A stretch of DNA of 55,515 bases, taken from NCBI GenBank assembly GCA_013426795.1, contig JACDZF010000002.1, positions 1-55,515 on the forward strand, read 5' to 3'. This stretch comes from Desulfocapsa sp. GTDB taxonomy: Bacteria > Desulfobacterota > Desulfobulbia > Desulfobulbales > Desulfocapsaceae. A model generated the notes under the pieces. It was not told the DNA's origin, searched no databases, and saw nothing but the letters and a program-made list of their open reading frames with translations. The position numbers and the translations under genes were made by a program. This document shows, in pieces, positions 17,919-25,929 of the stretch; position 1 is the stretch's first letter; every line of letters begins with the position of its first letter.

Positions 17919-18665
17919 ATGAGAACAAAGCTTGTGAGAATCACGGCCTTCATTTCCATACTTATTTCTCCGGCAATCGCCTTTTCCGGGGAAGACAATA
18001 ACTGGCAGTTTGACGTGGCCCCCCTCTATTTCTGGGCCATTAATATAGACGGTGACATGGGGATCCGGGGCAGAACGACGGAAGCCAGCATCGATTTCGG
18101 TACGGTATGGGACCATCTTGAGGGAAGCTTTACCATGCGATTCAACGCAATGTACCGTGAAAAATTCGGCATTCTTGTTGATTATAATTATCTTGATCTT
18201 GGCAAGGAAGAAACGACCGTTGCAGGCAACATCGAAGCGAGCTTTACGTCTCAGATCCTCAACCTGGCCGGCACCTATCGTTTCCTTCATGGCCCGAACT
18301 CTCTGGATGGGGTCGCGGGCATTCGTTACAACAAACTGGATGCTGGTATCAATCTCAGAGATCTCGCTGTCGACCTTGACGGAGACCACTCATGGGTGGA
18401 CCCCATTGCTGGGCTTCGATATAACTACCAGATATCGGAGATGTGGTCGATACGTCTCTATGGTGACATCGGTGGTTTCGGCGCAGCATCCGACTTCACT
18501 TGGCAGGCCCTGGGGATGATAGATTATCAGCCATGGGAAAATGTCTCTATTGTAGCAGGATACCGTGCTATTGGCACAGATTATGAGACAGGCAGTGGCG
18601 CCGACAGATTTACCTACGACGCAACAGTCTACGGACCAATCGTCGGTATTGATATCCGCTGGTGA
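17919..18665 (+). CDS. outer-membrane beta-barrel protein
   Basis: A 248-residue exported protein. A signal peptide (MRTKLVRITAFISILISPAIAFS) is followed by alternating beta strands rich in aromatic residues (WQFDVAPLYFWAINI, FGILVDYNYLDLG, WSIRLYGDIGGFG) and ends in aromatic-terminated strand VYGPIVGIDIRW, the C-terminal signature of outer-membrane barrels. About eight strands are likely. GAGGG at 17909-17913 fixes the start at 17919. It most resembles the broad OmpA/OmpW-type barrel group, without a periplasmic domain. A transport or structural role is unproven. It follows the envelope hydrolase after a 272-bp gap. Confidence 0.75.
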   Translation: MRTKLVRITAFISILISPAIAFSGEDNNWQFDVAPLYFWAINIDGDMGIRGRTTEASIDFGTVWDHLEGSFTMRFNAMYREKFGILVDYNYLDLGKEETTVAGNIEASFTSQILNLAGTYRFLHGPNSLDGVAGIRYNKLDAGINLRDLAVDLDGDHSWVDPIAGLRYNYQISEMWSIRLYGDIGGFGAASDFTWQALGMIDYQPWENVSIVAGYRAIGTDYETGSGADRFTYDATVYGPIVGIDIRW

Positions 18666-18736
18666 TGGACGTTCCTGGTAGTACCTGACAGTTACCTGTA
18701 TTTTTTCTTAATGGCTATTCAACAAGGGAGGATTTC

Positions 18737-19219
18737 ATGAGTAATCTAGTCGTAGTTGGTTTTGATGATGAGAGTACTGCTTTTGCCATGCGCGATGAGC
18801 TTGTCAAAATGCAAAAGGAATATCTGATTGAGATGGAAGATGTGGTTGTCGTTACCAAGGACCAGAAAAACAAGGTCAAGTTGCACCAGACGCTTAACCT
18901 GACTGCATCTGGAGCGGTGGGAGGCAGCTTCTGGGGCATGCTGATCGGCTTTCTCTTCCTTAACCCGCTTGCCGGAGCGGCAATAGGTGCTGGAGCAGGA
19001 GCACTGAGCGGGAAACTCTCAGACATCGGTATCAACGATAAATTCATGAAGGGGCTGGGAGAGACTTTTACCCCTGGTACCTCTGCTCTTTTTGTACTGG
19101 TTCGAAAATCAACACCCGACAAGGTGCTCGATCGTTTGCAAGGATTCAAAGGCAAGGTATTACAGACTTCACTTACCAAGGATAGGGAAGAGGAACTCCG
19201 CAAGGTGCTGGAATGCTGA
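18737..19219 (+). CDS. DUF1269 membrane protein
   Basis: A 160-residue protein of the DUF1269 family. The N-terminal half is a ferredoxin-like fold (LVVVGFDDESTAFAMRDEL, then EMEDVVVVTKDQKNKVKLHQ), followed by a glycine-rich hydrophobic hairpin (GAVGGSFWGMLIGFLFLNP, LAGAAIGAGAGALSG) and a second soluble half with FTPGTSALFVLVRKSTPDKVL and a charged C-terminus. Length and motif order match the family. AAGGGAGG at 18724-18731 precedes the ATG. The function is unknown; members are membrane-associated and often stress-linked. It lies 71 bp after the barrel gene on the same strand. Confidence 0.8.
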   Translation: MSNLVVVGFDDESTAFAMRDELVKMQKEYLIEMEDVVVVTKDQKNKVKLHQTLNLTASGAVGGSFWGMLIGFLFLNPLAGAAIGAGAGALSGKLSDIGINDKFMKGLGETFTPGTSALFVLVRKSTPDKVLDRLQGFKGKVLQTSLTKDREEELRKVLEC

Positions 19220-19435
19220 AAATCAAACGGTACACTTCAGGCCACCTCCCTCCTCGATGTTGTCAAAGAACCGGAAATATTACACGAGGCTGACAGAAAA
19301 ACAGCGCTCCATGCCCTGCCAAACTCTGGCGGTCTGGGGCACTTTTAACCCGCTAACTCAACACGAGCTGTTCTCCATTTCCGACTCAGGCAATACCGAT
19401 GACGATGGAGATGGGGCGCTCCTGGATCGTTCCAA

Positions 19436-20152
19436 CTATCGAAGTAACCGCTCTATATTGCCCATAAATTCGCTTTCGAGGGACTTGTCGTTAATTTCCT
19501 GGCACAGAAGGATGGCCAGGGCCGGCAGCTGTTTTGTGGATGTCGGCCCGTTATGAGCCCAGATCCTAACGGCATCCTCCATTATCTCTGCGGCGATGGG
19601 GCCAACGGTATAGGCCAGGGCGTCACTGATTTTCTCCAGTATTGACGCCAGGGCCGGGTCAACTTCTTGCTTCCGGGGCGGGGGTGGTTCCACCGGGGAG
19701 GATATCGTGGCCTGAGGGGAGGAAAGCGGCGCCACGGGTGGGGATACTGGAGCCACGGGGGAGGATATCGTGGCCTGGGTGGGTAGAGGCTTTGTTGCCA
19801 ATGCCGGGCCTTTGTTGATTGCGGCCTGGATATCATTGAGAAGCATGGCGATGGTCATATTGACGAGGGACCTGTTCACGGCAGGCTTGCAGATAATGAC
19901 CAGAATTGCGCCTTGGTTCAGGGGGATGACAAGAACCAGAGTTTCATCGAATTTAAATTCCACGGAAGCCATACTCAGGTTGGCCATGGCTCCAATCTTA
20001 AAGGTTCGGGTAAGGAGGGTGCCGATGGTATTGACGGTATTTTCCTTGAAAAAGGCCGGGAGTTTTACAACGGTCAGTTCCTGTTGTCCAGTATAAACAA
20101 AACAGCCAAAAACCCCGGGCAGCATATTGATTTCCTGAAGCAGTGATTCCAT
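19436..20152 (-). CDS. roadblock/LC7-like domain protein with proline-rich linker
   Basis: A 238-residue cytosolic protein. Residues ~1-115 look like a roadblock/LC7 (MglB-like) fold: LLQEINMLPGVFGCFVYTG, then alternating strands and a helix, as in GTPase-regulating light-chain proteins. Residues ~120-165 are a Pro/Ser/Ala-rich linker with repeated units (QATISSPVAPVSPP, then QATISSPVEPPPP). The C-terminal ~70 residues (VDPALASILEKISDALAYTVGPIAAEI) form a separate small domain resembling the C-terminal regulatory domain of response-regulator-linked proteins. It stands 83 bp downstream of the response-regulator gene, on the same strand, which also carries a roadblock domain. Confidence 0.6.
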   Translation of the reverse strand: MESLLQEINMLPGVFGCFVYTGQQELTVVKLPAFFKENTVNTIGTLLTRTFKIGAMANLSMASVEFKFDETLVLVIPLNQGAILVIICKPAVNRSLVNMTIAMLLNDIQAAINKGPALATKPLPTQATISSPVAPVSPPVAPLSSPQATISSPVEPPPPRKQEVDPALASILEKISDALAYTVGPIAAEIMEDAVRIWAHNGPTSTKQLPALAILLCQEINDKSLESEFMGNIERLLR

Positions 20153-20235
20153 TCTCTATTCCCCTTTTTGGCCTGCTGGGCCTGCGTTTTTCGTTGCTGA
20201 TTCGACAAGTCGGGAGAGTACCATTGGGTATGGAA

Positions 20236-21402
20236 CTATTGCAGGCTGAGCCTGCTTAATACGGGTCGCAGTCCGTCAGCGACAGGGTCGGGGGCCACAC
20301 TACTGGCAATCTTCAGGCCGGCCACGACCTCTTTGCCACTGAGAACAAGGAGGTTGCTGTTATCTTTCAATGTCAGCATGATATAGTGCGCATCTCCTGT
20401 TTCCATGGCTATTTGCAGTTGCTGGCTGACAACGGTGAGATAGGTGATAAAATTGGCAATCTGGTCATTATCCATTTTGGCACTGAAGAGAACATTGCCG
20501 GCTTTTGAGACGATAATGGACTCAGTGATCTCCGGCATTGTTTCGAGCATGGAGATGAACTGCCTTAAAATGGGATTGGCCTGCTGGGTTGAGGCCGCGG
20601 AAGGCGCCGGTGGCGGGTTATCATCACGGAGAAAATCACTCTGCTCCAGCTCAACGCCGGTCAAATCTATGGAATCCAGTGAGCTTCCCGTTGCGCTCGG
20701 GTCAGTGGAAAGGGTCGCCGGGGAATCTTGCTCGTCTCTCCTCCTGCTTCTCTCAAGCAGGATAAAGCCAAGGGATTTATGGATTTTTGGTTCCCCGATG
20801 GGGCAGGAGTTGGTGAGCACAATTTCCACATTTTTCCACTCGAAGATGGCAAAAGCGGCTTCAATCCCCGAGAGATTACCGGTGCTGGCATCCACAAGGG
20901 CCCCGTCTTTGAAGTACATCTGGCCTTTATCTGGTGGCGAAAGGACGGTGACGGTGCATGACTTTTTGTCCAGTTCCAGCAATTGCGCGAATGAGCTCAG
21001 GGATACCCCGGTAATAAACCCATTGGAGCGGCCTTTCAGTCCATTGACGATCTTTGAGACCAGAAGATTGAAATCAATGGGCTTTTCAATGTATTGGAGG
21101 GCACCGGCTTCCTGGAGATGTTCCTTTATGTCCGGTGTGCCGAAGGCCGTCATGACAATGACCGGGATGTCGGAATGATGGGTGCCGATATAGGCGACAA
21201 GGGCGAAGCCATCCATCTTGGGCATTTTCAGGTCGGTGAGAACCAGCTGAATGGGCTGTCTACTGAGAATGTCCACCGCCTCTTCCCCGTTATGGGCGGT
21301 AATGATGCCGAATTGACTTTCGTAGGACTTGAAGCCCTCAATCAGACTGAGCAAAAAACTCTCATCATCGTCAACAATCAGAACGGTATTCATAGTATGC
21401 AT
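20236..21402 (-). CDS. response regulator with receiver, DUF4388 and roadblock domains
   Basis: A 388-residue signalling protein. Residues ~5-120 are a CheY-like receiver: acidic pair Asp11/Asp12, phospho-acceptor Asp57 in VLTDLKMPKMDGF, Thr85 and Lys107. Residues ~125-235 form a DUF4388-like domain (LSSFAQLLELDKKSCTVTV, then GQMYFKDGALVDASTG). After a linker, residues ~275-385 form a roadblock-like domain (ILRQFISMLETMPEITESIIVSKAG). No DNA-binding domain is present, so output should be protein-protein, perhaps on a small GTPase. GAGG five bases before the ATG supports the start. Downstream is a second roadblock protein; upstream is a hybrid membrane histidine kinase. Confidence 0.8.
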   Translation of the reverse strand: MHTMNTVLIVDDDESFLLSLIEGFKSYESQFGIITAHNGEEAVDILSRQPIQLVLTDLKMPKMDGFALVAYIGTHHSDIPVIVMTAFGTPDIKEHLQEAGALQYIEKPIDFNLLVSKIVNGLKGRSNGFITGVSLSSFAQLLELDKKSCTVTVLSPPDKGQMYFKDGALVDASTGNLSGIEAAFAIFEWKNVEIVLTNSCPIGEPKIHKSLGFILLERSRRRDEQDSPATLSTDPSATGSSLDSIDLTGVELEQSDFLRDDNPPPAPSAASTQQANPILRQFISMLETMPEITESIIVSKAGNVLFSAKMDNDQIANFITYLTVVSQQLQIAMETGDAHYIMLTLKDNSNLLVLSGKEVVAGLKIASSVAPDPVADGLRPVLSRLSLQ

Positions 21403-21870
21403 TTTGCCTCAATGGGAAATGGACTTGGAAATGGACTGCTGGACCGCCTGCTGGAAGCATCTGTCATGCCTTCAGAACCACTGGTTTTCGAGCTGCTCTC
21501 TCCCCCTGGTTTTCTCCTCTCACTGGCCCCTTCACAGATGTAGTCCACCATTCTGGACATCTCCTGATCTCCGCCATTCTCCTTGACTGCCGGTTGTCAT
21601 TGTGACCTTTGTCCGGTACGGGCTCCCTCCCCTCTGGCGGTGTTTGTCACAAAGGACCAAAAGGAATCAACCTACGCCGAAGCACAACAGCAAGTCATCC
21701 AGGCTGGAATGACAGCTGAAAAGTCTCTGCCGGATTTTACTTTATCATGAAAAATCAGCGAGATGGCAAAGCATGGTGTTTCCCCGGTCAAGGCTCAAGG
21801 ACGAATCCCATATTACTGATTTTTATTTCTTTTACCAAGTCTATTTGGCCCGTATCAATAAAAAAAACTG
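21403..21870. other. gene-free interval between kinase and regulator
   Basis: No gene is supported in these 468 bases. A loose inverted arrangement of TTGTGACCTTTGTCC (21598-21612) and TTTGTCACAAAGGACC (21645-21660) was seen, but it does not fit a known operator spacing. AT-rich poly-A/T stretches precede the kinase gene end. Confidence 0.4.
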
Positions 21871-24069
21871 TCAGTGAGCGGGGATAATAATGAGGACTGA
21901 GGTTCCTCTATTGATCTTGCTATGGATATCGATGGAGCAGTTCATTTTGGAGAGCATTTTTTTGACAATTACCAGCCCCAAGCCTGTTCCTTGGATTTTC
22001 GTGGTAAAAAAGGGCTTGAACAGGTTGCCTTGATCCTGGGCGCTGATGCCACAGCCATTGTCACCGATAACAATCTCGATGGAGCCTTCTTTTTCCCTGA
22101 TCAAGGTCAGGGAGATATTTTTGTCCACGGTGTCGGCCAATGAATCGGCGGCGTTGGTAACCAGATTCAGCAGCACCTGCTGAAAAGCACGCGGGTCTAT
22201 TCTGCCGAAGAGAGGCTCGGAGGGGATGCTGGCAGTGAGTCGAATATTTTTTTTCTCAAGGTCTTTTGTGATCAGGGAGATAAAGGTCGTTAACAAGACC
22301 GTCAGGTCTGTCTTCACGATGCTCGGTCGCTCAAATATGCTGAAATTTTTCAGGGTGTTGAGCAGGTATTCAACACGCCCGATATCGGTCAGGCTGCGGG
22401 TAACAAAGCGCTTGATGTCGTTTTTGTCATAATGCTCAAGATTTGAATCGAGAACCGAGAGTGAGACCTTGATGGAATTTATCGGATTGCCGAGTTCGTG
22501 GCGAATACTGGAGAAAATAAACCCGATATTTTCCATAAGGTTCGCCGCTTCAGCTATGGACTCCAATCGTTTTTTTTCGGTGATGTTGCGCTTGACGATG
22601 ACGTGGCTGGAGATTTGCCCGTCGTTGTTATAAACGGGGGAAAGGAGCATTTCCTCTTCGTAGAAACTGTGATCTTTCCGATAATTTGTAAATTGTCCCT
22701 GCCATTTTTCTCCGTTTTTCAGGGCGTCAAGAATTTGTTTCCAGGTGTCGCCATACATGATGGTGTCGGGGTGAAGCTGTTGGATGCTGGCGGAGATGAT
22801 TTCAGATTGGGAATAACCGGTAATGGTTTCACAGGCGGGATTGGCATAGATGATTTTTCCCGAGGGATCGACGATAAGGGTGCAGTCGCCTGATTGTTCC
22901 ACTGCTGAAACGAGGTGATCCCTCTCTTTGCGGTCCTCCTGGTTGCGGATGGTCATGGCCAGGATATTGGCGATAAAGGCCAGACCCTTGATCTGCTGGG
23001 GGGTAAAGGGGGTTGAATGGGTCAGCCTGTCCATTCCGATGATTCCCCACAGCTCACCCTTGAGCAGGATTGGGATGTCGAGAAAGGCCTGGATGCCCAG
23101 TATTTCCAGTCCGAGGTGTTCCTGCTCTGTTATCTGGGGAAACTGGTTGTGCACAATATTCCCGGCCTTTAAAAGAGCTAGGCAATCGGGGTTGTTGAAT
23201 ATCCAGCCATGGTCAATGGGTATGGAAAAATTGAAGTTGTTCTTTTGCTCGGGGGAGGGGGTGGCGATTTTATTTGCCTCAACGATATACACCCGGTCAA
23301 TTTTGAGCGGGACCAGAAGGCTTGCCAGTTTTCCGCTGAAACAGTTCTGCCAGCTATTCTGAAGATGGGCCTGATCGGTGATGGAGAGGATTGTGTCCCA
23401 GATGGTTTCGCTGTCGGAAAATGGGGGAGAAGTGTCCGGGTTGGCCTCTTTTTCCAGCCGGGTTTTGGGGCGGGAGCGGGGATACGAGTTATGTTTCTGC
23501 GGGTGAATGGCGGCCCGGATGGTCCGTGAATAAAAAAAGATCCCCACTCCCAGCAGAGTTGTAAGTGCCAGCAGGCTGTGGGCAAGGGGGATCATGCCGG
23601 CCGGGGCCTTCAAAAAAAAGGTGACCAGCATGGGCATCAGGCTGATGACGAGGAAGCTGTAGGCCATTGCCGGCAAAGGAGCGAGGTAGAGGGTATAGAG
23701 AATGGCGATGCCATACAGAAAAAGGACATGGATGGCACAGGTCGCCACGGTGCCATCGGTTATCAGCAGACTGCTGCCCCCCCACCAGAAGCCCTGCAAA
23801 AGAGAGATGAGCAGTAACGGGCGGTAGGTTTTATTGATTTTTATTGGCGATTTCCGGCGAGCATGGAGAAGAAAACCGATAAAGAAAGACGACAGCAGGA
23901 GGTGGCAGATTATGCTGATGAGAAGGAGGGCTTTTGGCGCTTTTGTCCATAAGATGACAGTTTCCAGAAAAGCCGCCATAAGGGCTGTCAGTTGGACATG
24001 GAGGCCGTAACGATAAAGCCTTGCAAGGGATCTGTGGAAAAATCTGGCGGATTCAGAGATGGAGGACAT
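21871..24069 (-). CDS. membrane sensor histidine kinase (TM-GAF-PAS-HisKA-HATPase)
   Basis: A 732-residue kinase. Residues ~20-180 hold five to six membrane helices (LTALMAAFLETVILWTKA, LLISIICHLLLSSFFIGFLL, YRPLLLISLLQGFWWGGSS). Residues ~225-370 look like a GAF domain (IQAFLDIPILLKGELWGIIGMDR), ~375-495 a PAS domain (IIYANPACETITGYSQSEI). The phospho-acceptor box SSIRHELGNPINSIKVSL is near residue 525, and the ATPase blocks are NLVTNAADSL (N box), DNGCGIS (G1) and GTGLGLVIVKKM (G2). GGAG precedes the ATG. It is autophosphorylating and membrane-bound, and the neighbouring receiver protein is its likely partner. The signal sensed is not evident. Confidence 0.85.
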   Translation of the reverse strand: MSSISESARFFHRSLARLYRYGLHVQLTALMAAFLETVILWTKAPKALLLISIICHLLLSSFFIGFLLHARRKSPIKINKTYRPLLLISLLQGFWWGGSSLLITDGTVATCAIHVLFLYGIAILYTLYLAPLPAMAYSFLVISLMPMLVTFFLKAPAGMIPLAHSLLALTTLLGVGIFFYSRTIRAAIHPQKHNSYPRSRPKTRLEKEANPDTSPPFSDSETIWDTILSITDQAHLQNSWQNCFSGKLASLLVPLKIDRVYIVEANKIATPSPEQKNNFNFSIPIDHGWIFNNPDCLALLKAGNIVHNQFPQITEQEHLGLEILGIQAFLDIPILLKGELWGIIGMDRLTHSTPFTPQQIKGLAFIANILAMTIRNQEDRKERDHLVSAVEQSGDCTLIVDPSGKIIYANPACETITGYSQSEIISASIQQLHPDTIMYGDTWKQILDALKNGEKWQGQFTNYRKDHSFYEEEMLLSPVYNNDGQISSHVIVKRNITEKKRLESIAEAANLMENIGFIFSSIRHELGNPINSIKVSLSVLDSNLEHYDKNDIKRFVTRSLTDIGRVEYLLNTLKNFSIFERPSIVKTDLTVLLTTFISLITKDLEKKNIRLTASIPSEPLFGRIDPRAFQQVLLNLVTNAADSLADTVDKNISLTLIREKEGSIEIVIGDNGCGISAQDQGNLFKPFFTTKIQGTGLGLVIVKKMLSKMNCSIDIHSKINRGTSVLIIIPAH

Positions 24070-24666
24070 CGGTGCTCCAAGGGAAGAGGAGGGATAAAAA
24101 ATGTCCCTTCAATGGCAGGGGACAGCTCCCGCGGGCGGGGGCCCGTAGCCCGCAAAACCAGAAAATCATCGTCTGCCAATGCAGCCGTAACAGATCAATA
24201 TAAAAAGAAATTGCACCAAGCCTGAAAATTCTTCGTTTTCTCTGCTCAGAAACCCATGGATACGTTTTCAACCATACCAGAAGATGGCGGAAACAACAAA
24301 AAAAAGGTTTATCCGACTCAAGCCTTTTTTCTTCCATACAGGGCCGCGCTTTTCACTCTGGAGCATTCCCCCCCGGTGATTGCTGGTTCCAAGGGATAAG
24401 CAGGAAAGTCGAGGATGGTCTTTCTGATTACAAAATGGCTCCCATAACCAGGACCGCCATTCACGATGCCCTTGTCCAGCGGATACAAGTGACCCTGTGT
24501 TGCAGGCGATGAAAATCGACGGCTTTGAAGCAGCGGAAGAACGGGATTTTGATCAGGTCCCCCAGGCATTGAAAAGACCAATCCCGGCCCGGTAAGATCC
24601 TGAGGCAGATCATCAAGAACGGACACAGAATCAGTCATGCCCTTTCAGATAATCGCTCAATTTGGC
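24070..24666. other. gene-poor interval between kinase and acetate kinase
   Basis: No convincing gene in these 597 bases. A minus-strand open frame at 24318-24638 (106 codons, proline- and glycine-rich, no recognisable domain, a ribosome-like AAAGG placed too close to the ATG) is considered chance. No terminator with a U-run was found after ackA. Confidence 0.4.
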
Positions 24667-25905
24667 TTAAACGCCGGGAGAACTTGCGCCCTGAGCGTTC
24701 CCCTGAACCATACTCGCCACTTCCCGGGCAATGGCCAATTCCTCGTTGGTGGGAATCACAAACACCTGGACACTGCTGTCCCCGCTGCTGATGCGGCGGG
24801 CACCCTGGCAACGCTGGCTGTTTTTGGCGGGATCAAGGACAATCCCGAAGGCCTCCAGTCCTTGGAGGGACTTGGCGCGGACAATGGCGTCGTTTTCGCC
24901 GATGCCGGCGGTGAAGACAATCCCATCGACTCGGCCCAATACCGCCATGTAGGCACCGATATATTTGCGGTTGCGGTAGGTCTGGACATCGAGGGCCAGG
25001 GCGGCCCGCGCATCTCCCGACTCCACCGCCTTGTGGATATCGCGCATATCGTTCAAGCCGCAAAGTCCTTTCAAGCCCGACTCCTTGTTGAGCAAGGCAT
25101 CAATAGCCTCCAGATCCCAGCCCTTGTTCTGCTGAAGAAACAGATGCACGGCCGGATCAAGATCGCCGCAACGGGTCCCCATCACCAGCCCTTCCAGGGG
25201 GGTCATGCCAAGGGAGGTGTCAACACTGCGGCCACCTTCAATGGCGGTCATGGAACAGCCATTGCCAAGATGGATGGTGATCAGATTGCACTCATCCAGC
25301 GGCTTGTGAAGAAGAGAGGCGCACTCGCCGGCAACAAAGCGGTGCGAGGTGCCGTGGAAGCCGTAGCGCCGCACCCGATCCTTTTCGTAAAGGCCGGAGG
25401 GCAGGGCATACATGAAGGCGTGGGGCGGCATGGTCTGGTGGAAGGCGGTGTCAAAAACGGCCACCTGGGGAACGGCGGGGAAAATCTCCCGGGCCACCCG
25501 AATGCCATCAAGGTTGGCCGGATTGTGGAGCGGGGCCAGGGGGATATTGCGCTCAATGGCATCCATCACCTCCTGGGTTATCATGGTGGAGGAACGGAAA
25601 TCCTCACCACCGTGCACCACCCGATGACCGATGGCGCGGATCTCGGAGGTGTCACCAATGACGCCCTTGTCCTTGTTCGTCAATCCCGCGATCACCAGTC
25701 TCATGCCGCTGGAATGATCAGGGATCGGGTCTTCGATGACCGACTCCGCCTCGGCCCTGGTGCCCGGGAAAAAGGTGCTTTTGAGACGACCCACCTCCTC
25801 CCCGATCCGTTCCACCAGACCGACGGCGAGCACGGTTTCTGTTTCCATCTCAATCACCTGATACTTGATGGAGGAACTTCCTGAATTAATGATGAGAAAT
25901 TTCAT
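24667..25905 (-). CDS. ackA: acetate kinase
   Basis: A ~412-residue acetate kinase, which converts acetyl phosphate and ADP to acetate and ATP, giving substrate-level ATP from lactate. Family motifs are KFLIINSGSSSIKYQV at the N-terminus, GHRVVHGG, HNPANLDGI, VAVFDTAFHQTMP, HLGNGCSMTAIEGGRSVDTS, GRVDGIVFTAGIGEND and VIPTNEELAIA near the C-terminus. ATG 25905 is chosen because it aligns with the canonical start; a TTG six codons upstream is in frame. It lies 24 bp after pta on the same strand, the usual pair, and follows the lactate dehydrogenase genes in the same direction. Confidence 0.97.
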   Translation of the reverse strand: MKFLIINSGSSSIKYQVIEMETETVLAVGLVERIGEEVGRLKSTFFPGTRAEAESVIEDPIPDHSSGMRLVIAGLTNKDKGVIGDTSEIRAIGHRVVHGGEDFRSSTMITQEVMDAIERNIPLAPLHNPANLDGIRVAREIFPAVPQVAVFDTAFHQTMPPHAFMYALPSGLYEKDRVRRYGFHGTSHRFVAGECASLLHKPLDECNLITIHLGNGCSMTAIEGGRSVDTSLGMTPLEGLVMGTRCGDLDPAVHLFLQQNKGWDLEAIDALLNKESGLKGLCGLNDMRDIHKAVESGDARAALALDVQTYRNRKYIGAYMAVLGRVDGIVFTAGIGENDAIVRAKSLQGLEAFGIVLDPAKNSQRCQGARRISSGDSSVQVFVIPTNEELAIAREVASMVQGNAQGASSPGV

Positions 25906-25929
25906 GTTCGAAGTCCAGTTCAATGATGG

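Noticed and set aside
21598-21660. HcpR/FNR-like operator between kinase and regulator
   Set aside because: Half-sites are too far apart and mismatched for the TTGTGA-N6-TCACAA rule.
24318-24638. 106-codon minus-strand ORF between kinase and ackA
   Set aside because: No recognisable domain, biased Gly/Pro composition, and a purine stretch too close to the ATG; likely chance.
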